From CAZBZG01 sp964496245 (GTDB taxonomy: Bacteria; Planctomycetota; SZUA-567): DNA of 10,311 nt. The notes under the pieces were generated by a model. That model ran no database searches and was not told the DNA's origin. It saw only the letters and a program-made list of their open reading frames with translations. A program made the position numbers and the translations under genes. This document shows positions 1-7,000 of the stretch, in pieces. Each line of letters begins with the position of its first letter. Position 1 is the first letter of the stretch. The DNA is taken from NCBI GenBank assembly GCA_964496245.1, contig CAZBZG010000171.1, positions 1 through 10,311 on the forward strand. Reading direction: 5' to 3'.

Positions 1-797
1 TTGCCTGCGCGCAGGGCCGCGGGCTTGCCGTACGCCATGCTCGTTGCCCGACCGCCCGCTGGATCCATGTGCCGCACAAAGAGACGCGCGCGTGCAGGGT
101 GCGTGAGCTCCTTGCCCGCCTCAGCGTGAAGCGCAACCGTGTTGCCGGCGCACAAGCGCGGCGTGGCCATGACCCGATAAATGCTCTGGCTGTCCGCGAC
201 CGGCAGGATGGGCGTGGAGACCCGAGCCGCGCAGCCGGCCGACAGATCCTGGAAGCGGATGCAGAGGGAGGGCGCGCCGGAAGCGGAACGGCCCTTGACG
301 TTCTCCACCGCAACTGCGCCGCGCGTACGAAACGTGTCGGCCTCGCTCCTGTATCCGTGCACAGCGCCGGGCAGTTCAAAGTGATGGAGCGCGCCTTGTT
401 TGGGCGGCGCGAGCGACGCCCAGCCCATGAGCTGCCGGCCGATCCGCGCGATGTGCAGGGCTTCCGTGAGACAGTCCGTGCAGATGCGCGTGCCCTCGGC
501 GGTCGGCAGGATGATGCGGTCGGCCATGGGCGACTGGAAGTCGTAGCCTCGGTTGATGCCGGCCAAGCCCTTCTTGATGCCCATGACCGCGCCCACGTTC
601 GCAGCATTGCAGTCCGTGTCCCAACCGGCTGTGTTCACAATGACCTGGGACCGGTAGAAGTCGTCCGGCGCGTAAGCCCAGGCCAGGACCATGAGCGCAT
701 GATTCGGGATCATGTGGCACCCGCCGCCGTACTTGTCGTAGCCGTACTTCTTGTGGATGCGCGCGTACGTCTTCCGCCAGTTACTGTCCTTGGCCGC
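1..797 (-). CDS. ADP-ribosylglycohydrolase family protein, C-terminal part (both ends missing)
   Basis: On the minus strand one frame is open from about 800 to the left edge without a stop. The key stretch reads NTAGWDTDCNAANVGAVMG, with the WDTDCN block at 606-623. This matches the Asp-Thr-Asp metal-binding signature of ADP-ribosylglycohydrolase-like enzymes, which use divalent metal ions to cleave ADP-ribose or related N-glycosidic bonds. Just before it lies KYGYDKYGGGCHMIPNHALM, also typical of the large members of this family found in PVC bacteria. Downstream the protein continues for roughly 200 residues to the edge, so the C-terminus is outside the window. The 5' end is lost: the recognisable protein stops near AKDSNWRKTY (about 770-797), where plus-strand AraC-like coding sequence begins at once, leaving no room for a start codon, ribosome site or promoter. 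Family membership is fairly secure; the substrate is unknown. Whether this is a broken gene or an assembly join cannot be told from the sequence. Confidence 0.72.
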
Positions 798-803
798 CCA
801 GGA

Positions 804-1215
804 CCGCACGACTGCCTGGAAGTGGGCTACTGCTACGAAGGGTCGGGACTGTTCGTGGTGGAGGACAAGGTGCTCCCGTTCCGTGCAGGCGACGTGTCCG
901 TGATCAACGATCAGGAGGCGCATCTGGCTACGAGCGCGGAAGGCACGATCAGCAAGTGGACCTTTCTCGCCCTGGACCCGGCCCGGCTCGTGGATGGGCC
1001 CGGGGACGAACGGGATCTGCTCCGGACCGCACCGCTCGGCGGTCCGGAGTTCCGCAACATCCTCACGCCTGCGGACAATCCGCGGCTCGGCCCGATCGTG
1101 CGCGCCTTGATCCAGGAACTGAACGAACGCGCCCGCGGCTTTCGTTCGGCTGTGTGCGCGCGTGTGTGGGCCCTGATGGTGGAGCTTTACCGCCTGGTAC
1201 GCAGTGCCTTCGGAA
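804..1215 (+). pseudogene. AraC-family regulator remnant: cupin-like sensor domain only
   Basis: From 804 the plus strand encodes PHDCLEVGYCYEGSGLFVVE followed by KVLPFRAGDVSVINDQEAHL, then SKWTFLALDP and a helical tail ending near VWALMVELYRLV. This is the pattern of the N-terminal cupin (arabinose-binding-like) domain of AraC/XylS transcription factors, which senses a ligand before a C-terminal double helix-turn-helix binds DNA. Two parts are missing. The roughly 20-40 residues that normally precede this point are replaced by antisense glycohydrolase sequence. The helix-turn-helix domain of about 100 residues is absent: after about 1215 the frame runs into a hexanucleotide repeat, and no helix-turn-helix is readable in any frame up to 1440. 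A long plus-strand reading frame does span 69-1355, but its first 245 codons are the codon-aligned antisense of the glycohydrolase and should not be annotated as protein. Domain identity is fairly confident; the remnant cannot act as a DNA-binding regulator as it stands. Confidence 0.65.
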
Positions 1216-1312
1216 TCGGGGGCGAAATCGGCATCGGTACCGGGATCGGGATCGGGATCGGGATCGGGATCGAAAGCGTAACGCCGATCCCGATCGCGAT
1301 ACCGACCCCGAG
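1212..1312. repeat. GGGATC hexamer array with inverted copy (long imperfect hairpin)
   Basis: Five perfect GGGATC units lie at 1242-1271, preceded by decayed ATCGG-like units from about 1212. After a 12-base spacer the complementary units follow (CCGATCCCGATC and relatives, 1285-1310). Bases 1247-1272 pair with 1285-1310 over 26 positions with three mismatches (1261/1296, 1256/1301, 1251/1306); the inner 11 pairs are perfect. The array would read as Gly-Ile or Arg-Asp repeats in different frames, but it sits where the AraC remnant loses its DNA-binding domain and is better seen as a non-coding repeat element. No T-run follows on either strand, so a simple intrinsic terminator is not supported. 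Confidence 0.75.
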
Positions 1313-1412
1313 GCCGCAGCGCAATGCGCGACGATCGCGTACACAGCCGGCCTGAGCGAAGCGGAGTGGGCACGTCTTTGCGGCTCCCGCGCGGATTTCC
1401 GCCACTACAGGC

Positions 1413-1440
1413 TTGACAGCGGCATTCCTCACGGTATACT
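1413..1440 (+). promoter_or_regulatory. sigma70-type promoter for the GntR/pseudopilin operon
   Basis: A perfect -35 box TTGACA (1413-1418) and a -10 box TATACT (1435-1440, one change from TATAAT) are separated by 16 bases. The predicted start site is near 1447, about 33 bases before the regulator's ATG. It is the best promoter match in the window and points at the operon beginning at 1480. Confidence 0.6.
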
Positions 1441-1465
1441 GCTCTAGAGCGGTTAGAGCAGATAC
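1434..1465. promoter_or_regulatory. operator-like inverted repeat over the -10 box and start site
   Basis: CTGCTCTA (1439-1446) and TAGAGCAG (1454-1461) are perfect 8-base inverted arms around a 7-base centre. Allowing one unpaired A at 1438, GTAT (1434-1437) and ATAC (1462-1465) extend the dyad to 12 pairs. The centre (1450) falls next to the predicted start of transcription, so a protein bound here would cover the -10 box and the start site. GntR-family proteins bind short dyads as dimers and often control their own genes, so the product of the gene at 1480 is the obvious candidate. That link is inference. Confidence 0.5.
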
Positions 1466-1479
1466 GCGGGGCGGCGGAT

Positions 1480-2985
1480 ATGGCTTCATCCCAGTCCAAG
1501 TTGAAGAAACGGGCCAGGCCCCCGCGCGCATGCACATCTCCCCGCTCATCAGACAACCCGTCGCCTCGCCCCTCGCCCACGGCTGCGTCCTACCCCGCTC
1601 TGGCCGAGCAAATCCGGGCCATGATCGCGACCGAAGGGCTGCAGCCGGGGGACCGCGTACCGTCCGAACGCGCGCTCGCCCGGGAGCTCCGGGCCGCGCC
1701 CATGACCATCCGCCGGGCCCTGGCCGTGCTCCGAGACGAAGGGCTGATCGAGCGCCAGCCCGCACGCGGCACGTTCGTCGCCCGAGCACTTTCCACGCCA
1801 GTGGACGATGTCTTCCAAACGCCACCCGCACTCCACACGCTGCCGCCCAAGGGCGCACGCACGATCACGATCGAGACCCAGGATAGCCTGCCCCACCAGA
1901 TGGCGTTCTGGCGGGAGGCCCTGCGCCGGTTCGAGACGTCCCATCCGGGCGTCACAGTCAGGCAAATCTCCGCCTCGGCCGATCCGACTCCCCACACGCG
2001 CGGGTTGGTGGGGGACGTGGTTTTTCTGCCGCAGTTCAGCGTGCCGCGTTTCCAAGCAGCCGGGTGCATCCGCCCGCTCGCGCAACCCGCTGCGGCCGAG
2101 GACTTTCTCCCCTGCTTTGGGGAGACCGCGTCTCTGGGCGTTCCGTTCTCGTCCACAGCCACGCTCTTCCTGTTCAACACCGACCTGAGCGCGCGCCTGG
2201 GGCTGGACCTGGAGGATCTCACGTTCACGGGCCTGGTGGAGCGCCTGCTCGATGCGGGCGATGCGTTAGCCAATACCTGCCTGCTCGCGGTCACGGTCCT
2301 CTTTCCCGCATCCGTGGTGGCGCGGGACGAGGTCAACACCGAAGCCGGCCGCACGAGCCTGCCCGAGCAACTCGCACCCTTCCTGCGCGACCTCGTGCAG
2401 CTGGGCGACCGGATCCGGGCCACCATGAGCGACCGGCACGTGCGCTTCCGGCAAGGCGAGATTGCGGTCATGGAGACCACCACGGCCGTGGCACCCTACG
2501 CCTGTTCCGGAGACACGCCCCACCTCCTGCGCCTGCCGCCGGCCTACGGACGCGCTAGGCTGCGCCATTCGCCGTGCGTGCTCGCGGTTTCCCCCTATGC
2601 AGAGCATCCGGACCTGGCCGAAGAACTCGCCCATTTCCTGGCTTCGCCCGCGATCCAGCGCCTGGTCGTGGCCCATGCTTACGGCATCCCGGCCCGGGCC
2701 GGCCTGCTCGCCGAAGCGGACCCAGCAACCTTCCCCGGACTCGACGCGGTGCGCGCGTTTGCGCGCCGAGGACGCGCCTACAGCGCCACGCAGTCGCGCG
2801 CGCAGGAGTTCTGCAGCACAATCTGCATGCCCCTGTGCGCCGCCATGCTCGAGAAGCGCATCCCGATCGACGAGGGGCTGGAGCGCATGCGACAATGGAC
2901 CGAGCGTTTCCACGCCGGCGCCGTTGGCTGGGGCCGACCCGTCCCCGCTCACCTCGAACTCCCTGAAAGGAGGGCAACGACATGA
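1480..2985 (+). CDS. GntR-family regulator fused to a solute-binding-protein-like ligand domain
   Basis: This 501-residue cytoplasmic transcription factor has a GntR winged helix at about residues 37-102, with the family hallmarks PGDRVPSERALARELRAAPM, TIRRALAVLRDEGLIERQPA and then RGTF. The remaining 400 residues (about 128-490) resemble an extracellular solute-binding protein of ABC sugar uptake: FWREALRRFETSHPGVTVRQ, a GDVVFLPQF strand, GVPFSSTATLFLFNTDL (the usual 'own a name for the substrate pocket' segment) and late helices with AEELAHFLASPAIQRLV. There is no signal peptide, so the binding fold has been reused as an internal ligand sensor, as in PVC GntR fusions. The first 36 residues are Pro/Ser/Lys-rich and look disordered. 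The ATG at 1480 is chosen because it follows a purine-rich stretch (GGGGCGG) and the only strong promoter; TTG at 1501 is possible. The stop overlaps the pseudopilin start in ATGA. Codon use is strongly GC-ending. The ligand is unknown, probably a sugar or oligosaccharide. Confidence 0.85.
   Translation: MASSQSKLKKRARPPRACTSPRSSDNPSPRPSPTAASYPALAEQIRAMIATEGLQPGDRVPSERALARELRAAPMTIRRALAVLRDEGLIERQPARGTFVARALSTPVDDVFQTPPALHTLPPKGARTITIETQDSLPHQMAFWREALRRFETSHPGVTVRQISASADPTPHTRGLVGDVVFLPQFSVPRFQAAGCIRPLAQPAAAEDFLPCFGETASLGVPFSSTATLFLFNTDLSARLGLDLEDLTFTGLVERLLDAGDALANTCLLAVTVLFPASVVARDEVNTEAGRTSLPEQLAPFLRDLVQLGDRIRATMSDRHVRFRQGEIAVMETTTAVAPYACSGDTPHLLRLPPAYGRARLRHSPCVLAVSPYAEHPDLAEELAHFLASPAIQRLVVAHAYGIPARAGLLAEADPATFPGLDAVRAFARRGRAYSATQSRAQEFCSTICMPLCAAMLEKRIPIDEGLERMRQWTERFHAGAVGWGRPVPAHLELPERRATT
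2967..2974 (+). promoter_or_regulatory. strong Shine-Dalgarno site for the pseudopilin
   Basis: AAGGAGGG lies inside the last codons of the regulator gene, seven bases before the ATG at 2982. Together with the ATGA stop/start overlap it fixes the start and suggests translational coupling, with the downstream product made in excess of the regulator. Confidence 0.75.
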
Positions 2986-3605
2986 AGCGGAACCGAATCG
3001 CAGCGTTCACCCTGGTGGAGCTTCTCGTGGTCATGGCCATCATCTCGATCCTGGCAGGTCTTCTCTTGCCTGCGCTCAGCCAAGCCCTGAGCACGGCACG
3101 TACCCTAGGCTGCAGCAACAACCTGCGCCAGATCGGTATCGCCTTCATGGGCTACTCGGGCGACTACAACGGCGTCATAATGCCCATGCGGTTCAAGCAC
3201 GCCTACTACTGGACCGACGAGATGCAGGACTACCTGGGCATGAAAGTCGAACCGAACGGGATCCACTGCCCCGAGAACCACGAATCCTATCGCACCTATG
3301 CGGCCAACGGCTATCTCCACTGCGCGGTCCATACGGGCACCAACCCCAAGGTGCGCAACTACCGCCAGTTCAAGAAGCCGCAGCACGTCATGTCCGTGCT
3401 CGATTCCAACGGCGCCTACCAGGGCGCGTGGGACAACGCGATCGACTGGCCGGCCATCCAGCTGCGTCACCGCCAGAGCTTCTGCATCCTCTACATGGAC
3501 CTGCGCGCAAAACGGTACACCGGCGACATCACCTTCGGCCAGGACGAGTACATCTCGTACAACCGTCAGCTCTTCTGGAACGGCAACCTGGGTTGGTATC
3601 CGTAG
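2982..3605 (+). CDS. type II secretion/type IV pilus-like pseudopilin with H-X9-D motif (DUF1559-like)
   Basis: This 207-residue protein begins with a short basic leader (MKRNRIAA) and then FTLVELLVVMAIISILAGLL, the class III prepilin signal and membrane helix. Prepilin peptidase should cut between Ala8 and Phe9; Glu13 is the conserved +5 glutamate. Ala replaces the usual Gly at -1. Next comes CSNNLRQIGIAFMGYSGDYN, the block that follows the helix in the large PVC family of prepilin-like proteins. Near the end, His163 and Asp173 are nine residues apart, the family's H-X9-DG box, but with Leu instead of Gly after the Asp. About 200 residues is normal for the family. The mature protein would sit in the cytoplasmic membrane with its globular part outside. 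The exact role of these proteins is not known; they are often present in many copies beside regulators and carbohydrate genes, which suggests surface or secretion functions. It is co-transcribed with the GntR fusion (ATGA overlap). Family confidence is high, function low. Confidence 0.88.
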   Translation: MKRNRIAAFTLVELLVVMAIISILAGLLLPALSQALSTARTLGCSNNLRQIGIAFMGYSGDYNGVIMPMRFKHAYYWTDEMQDYLGMKVEPNGIHCPENHESYRTYAANGYLHCAVHTGTNPKVRNYRQFKKPQHVMSVLDSNGAYQGAWDNAIDWPAIQLRHRQSFCILYMDLRAKRYTGDITFGQDEYISYNRQLFWNGNLGWYP

Positions 3606-3774
3606 ACCAGCCCCCCCCATTGCAGGCGCTGTCCACAGGCGCACGAACGGAGGTTCTGCATGCACCGACTATTCTGGTGTATCGTACTAATCAAATCACG
3701 CGCATGAATCGGTGCTTTCAAACATAATATGAAAGACGAGTAAACAGTACGCATTCAGTCGACCCCGTTTCATG

Positions 3775-3794
3775 CTAGATCTTTTTGATCCTAG
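3775..3794 (+). terminator. weak candidate hairpin after the pseudopilin operon
   Basis: CTAGATC and GATCCTAG pair around a TTTTT loop (seven pairs with one bulged C at 3791). It lies 170 bases after the pseudopilin stop and lacks a following T-run, so it may end or slow transcription but could equally be chance. Confidence 0.2.
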
Positions 3795-3884
3795 TGCTCT
3801 GTGGCAGGTTTAATTTGTTGAGCTCACCGCCGGGTTTATCCCAGTGGAAAGCATGATTGGAGCTTACATTTCAAATAATCCTTG

Positions 3885-3923
3885 CCCCTTTCTTGCGGCC
3901 GGCGCGCCGGGCGCAACAAGGGG
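3885..3923. repeat. long GC-rich imperfect palindrome upstream of the LamG/TIM-barrel gene
   Basis: CCGGCGCGCCGG (3899-3910) is a perfect 12-base palindrome. It is extended outwards by TTGCG/CGCAA (3893-3897 with 3912-3916, one G/G mismatch) and by CCCCTT/AAGGGG (3885-3890 with 3918-3923, small internal loop). The resulting 39-base structure would be very stable. No T-run follows on either strand. It stands out against the AT-rich surroundings and could be a two-way terminator, a protein-binding site or a mark of a join. Confidence 0.55.
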
Positions 3924-3935
3924 AGAAAGAACAAT

Positions 3936-3963
3936 TTGCCTTTCAGGCACAAATCGATAATAA
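3936..3963 (+). promoter_or_regulatory. possible promoter for the polysaccharide-degradation operon
   Basis: TTGCCT (3936-3941) and TAATAA (3958-3963) are 16 bases apart, about 50 bases before the start codon at 4015. Both boxes are imperfect and the DNA is AT-rich, where chance matches are common. A short TGCCT-TTC-AGGCA dyad (3937-3949) overlaps the -35 end. Confidence 0.25.
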
Positions 3964-4001
3964 ATAACGTCAATTTAGTTTGACAGAACGCTGAATCTAA
4001 A

Positions 4002-4008
4002 AAGGAGG
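4002..4008 (+). promoter_or_regulatory. perfect Shine-Dalgarno site that supports a TTG start
   Basis: AAGGAGG ends six bases before TTG at 4015, the ideal distance, and no ATG is near in that frame. The next in-frame ATG (4084) has its G-run only about two bases away and would remove the basic N-terminal tail. The TTG is therefore the preferred start. Confidence 0.7.
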
Positions 4009-4014
4009 TATTTC

Positions 4015-7000
4015 TTGGTATCAACAAATAGAGGACGTAGTAATAACAAAACTCCTAAGCCGGGCCGTAATGGTTCAGGGGGAATGACACAACCAGGTAA
4101 ATCCTCAGGGCGAGGGGCTTTTCTACCAATTTTGTTAATAATTGTTGTTGCCGGAGCAATTTTGTTCTGGAGGCACATCAACTTGAAACATAATTCTGCG
4201 CGTAAAGTTCGTAGGCCGGAAGCTCGGAAAGATACTGTTATCGATTCTGCCGGAACGCCCAGCGTGGAACCCGACAACTCTATAACAACTTCTACAACGA
4301 AGCACTCACAGGCAGAAGCGGATTTGGAGAAAGCGGATTTGGAGGAAGCGGATTTGGAGGAAGCGGATGCTGCTACATCTCCGACTCTGGATGGTGAACT
4401 CAAGGTCAACACGACTTCTTTGCCACCGCAGCCAGCTGAAATTGTGCCGCTGGGGTCTCTCGCTGAAGGTTTGAGCGTCTATTTGCCCCTTGACCGCCAC
4501 TTGCTTTCCGTTTTGCCGGATGGCAGATCATCAAAGGCAGGGTTTAGCCGTGACTCAGTGGCCTACATGCCTGACCTCGCCAGAGTCAAACCGAACGAAC
4601 CCCGTTTTTTCCAGGGACGTTTTGGCGATGCGATATTTCTTGAATCCGCATGGAGGCATGTTCCAGCCACTAATCAGTTGCCACACAATATTGCCAATGC
4701 CAGTGCGACACCTGCTGATTTTGAAACAGTCGGTCAGGCCAAGCTTTCGGCGGCAGCCGGGCTTGTAGGCGAAACCTCGCTTCGGATAGAAGCCAACAAG
4801 GGTGGCGGGTTTGCCACTCCTCCTACAGAAACAGTTACAGGCAGACATATGCGGCAGGCGGGTTCAATATATGTCAAGGGTTTGCCCGGTGCCCACCTGG
4901 ACTTTTCGGCCCAGATGGAGGGAATTGAAGCTCCCCTGGGAACCGCTTTCGCCGTACTAAGCGATGATTGGCAACGGATCGAGGTAGACTATGCGCTTCC
5001 CAATAAAAAGATTAGCGGGCCGTGGCCGGGCAAGAATCGGACGCCACCAATACGTTTGGTGGCTACCATCAACCAGGCGGGCTGGTTCCAGGCGGACGGT
5101 CTCATGCTGGAGTCACACCTGGGCTATTCCGGCCGCCGTGGTGCCTCATCATGGACCAGTGGTCGTCGAAAACGCAAAGGAGAGAAACTCTCCTTGCCGC
5201 CGCCGCCGAATCCGACAGCGGGAACCGCCGCTTTCTGGGCAAGCCGCCTTGGCAACGTCAAATGGCGCGTGCTGCTTTGCATAGACAACGGCATCGGCTG
5301 GCGGCCGAATTTGCGCCTTGATCTGCGAGACAATCGGCGCGTCAACCTGATAATGGGTAAAAATCAAAAACTTGTCGCCAGCGCCGAGTTGCCGGCTCCG
5401 ATGGCGGAGGGCGAATGGCATCATTTCGCCGTCAACTGGCATGAGGGGGGCGGGATGGTGTATTTCGACGGTGAACCGCTCGCCAGCGGTAAATACGAGA
5501 AGACCCCGCCCATGACCAGCCAGATTACCATTGGCGGCGTTGCCTCCAATTTCAGCCCCGCACTCCGTGCTGATATGTTGATTGATGAATTCTCCCTATG
5601 GAACCGAGTACTGGCCGACAAAGAGGTGGCAAAACTAGCTCGGCGCGACAGCCCAATAGGCGATGGCATAGACACTTCAATAATGGTGGACGACCGGGAA
5701 TTGATCGGTGTGTTCGCCCGCGACCAACGGAAAAGATTATGGCCGTTACGCATTGTTAACAACCGGGAGAGGGCAATCGAGGGTCTCGTCGTTACATACG
5801 GCATCCCGGACATTTTCGAAAATACAATTGAGTTAAAGAACATTCCCATCGGCCACTCTTTGGATTTCTATCTGCCATGGAGTCCCGCCCTGATCCAGCC
5901 AGGTAAATACGACATGGTCTTCCACTTCACAGGCAGTGGCGTTGACCGGCAAGCACGACGGGATATGGAAGTTGTCAACGCCCGGGCGCCGGAGGACAAT
6001 GTTTACATTATTCCCTGGGGTAAATACAGCGACGACCTCCGCGAACTGGGCTTCACCGCCGGCGCCATATCCGGAACCTCGCCACAGGCCATTGAAAAGA
6101 TCACCCGTTACGGACTGTACACGGTGTCGCGGATACATCTTACAGGCGCTTCCGAGGATGAGTCCGAGCGTTTCGTCAACGCTTTTGGAAAACGGAGGAA
6201 ATTCGATCAGCGCGCCCCGGGTGTACTAGCCAATGTTGATCGAAAAATCGGTAATTTGGCCGAAGGTCTAAGGATTCGACCTGACGTCCGGCACGTTATT
6301 ATAAACTGTGAAAACCAATGGTCGTGGCATCCCGACTTCCGCCCAGANNNNNNNNNNAACATTTCGGTTTGGATCTTGACAAATGGCTGGTACCGAAAAA
6401 ACGCTATTCCGTTGCCGTCTATCCCAAGGGCAGGCTGAATATATCGCTTGGCGACTCGCCACCGCTAAAGGGAACAGTGCCACTGGACCACCCGTTCTAC
6501 GCCTACCACCGCTGGTGGCACAGCGGCGAAGTCGGCAACGAGGTTTTCCTGAACGACCGAGTGGCACTCGGCACGAGGGAAAAGGCGCCATTAGCGAAAT
6601 ATATCGGTGAGCCGGTGCTACGCCGTCCCTCCATACGCGCCTTCCAGGAAATAGATGTAGTGCAGGAATGGTTCTATTATGGAAAACCGAAGTCTGCTAT
6701 ATTTGTGCAAGAGGCCACCGCCGCCGCTGCCCGCGGTTCCCGCGCCAAAGTCGGTGGCATGCCGCAGTTCCTGCTGAAACCCGGGATGGCCGCCCCGTAC
6801 GGTGGCATGCCGACGCCGGAGATGTTCCGCGAGGCCGTATGGCATTGCCTCGCCCGTCCCATGCGCGGTCTCACCTACTGGAAACATTGGTCGGCAATCC
6901 ACCGCGACGGCGGTGACAATATCAAAACCCAGGAGGAGATAGACGCAATTCTTGGCGACCAGCCCGACTGGAAGGACGCGAAGGCCAATATCAAGGTAAA

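Larger units (their letters stand above)
3606..4014. other. 409-base intergenic region, more AT-rich than its flanks
   Basis: No reading frame here has a convincing ribosome site or recognisable protein. The region holds a run of eight C (3611-3618), a small T-loop hairpin (3775-3794), a long GC-rich hairpin (3885-3923), a possible promoter (3936-3963) and the ribosome site of the next gene. TTGACA at 3980-3985 has no usable -10 box before the ribosome site. It is also where base composition changes from strongly GC-rich (left) to moderate (right). Confidence 0.6.

Noticed and set aside
69..803. The first 245 codons of a long plus-strand reading frame (69-1355)
   Set aside because: They are the codon-aligned antisense of the minus-strand ADP-ribosylglycohydrolase, which has clear family motifs; only the part from about 804 is real protein-like (AraC cupin).
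1330..1440. Remaining helix-turn-helix of the AraC regulator after the repeat
   Set aside because: The frame reading GLSEAEWARLCGSRADFRHY is faintly suggestive, but it is in another frame, too short, and lacks the AraC recognition-helix pattern.
1187..1858. Minus-strand frame of 223 codons containing Pro-Ile repeats
   Set aside because: It is antisense to the hexamer array, the promoter and the GntR gene, is arginine/proline-rich like shadow frames in GC-rich DNA, and shows no family motif.
1590..2483. Minus-strand frame of 297 codons opposite the GntR gene
   Set aside because: Arg/Ser-rich shadow composition and no motif, while the opposite strand encodes a full GntR fusion.
2462..3727. 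Plus-strand 421-codon frame spanning the regulator and pseudopilin
   Set aside because: Out of frame with two clearly recognised proteins; low-complexity Arg/Pro/Ser translation typical of shadow frames.
3800..3818. Sigma54-like TGGCA…TTG pattern
   Set aside because: The spacing leaves no GC at the -12 element, so it does not fit the sigma54 consensus.
3980..3985. Perfect TTGACA as a -35 box for the gene at 4015
   Set aside because: A -10 box at normal spacing would fall on the Shine-Dalgarno sequence, leaving no leader; no TATAAT-like box is there.
3836..4027. Small minus-strand frame in the intergenic region
   Set aside because: It crosses the long palindrome and the next gene's ribosome site, and has no ribosome site or recognisable motif of its own.
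4318..4362. Pentapeptide-repeat protein domain (A(D/N)LXX)
   Set aside because: Only three units, next to a membrane helix; too short for a pentapeptide beta-helix, so treated as an acidic linker.
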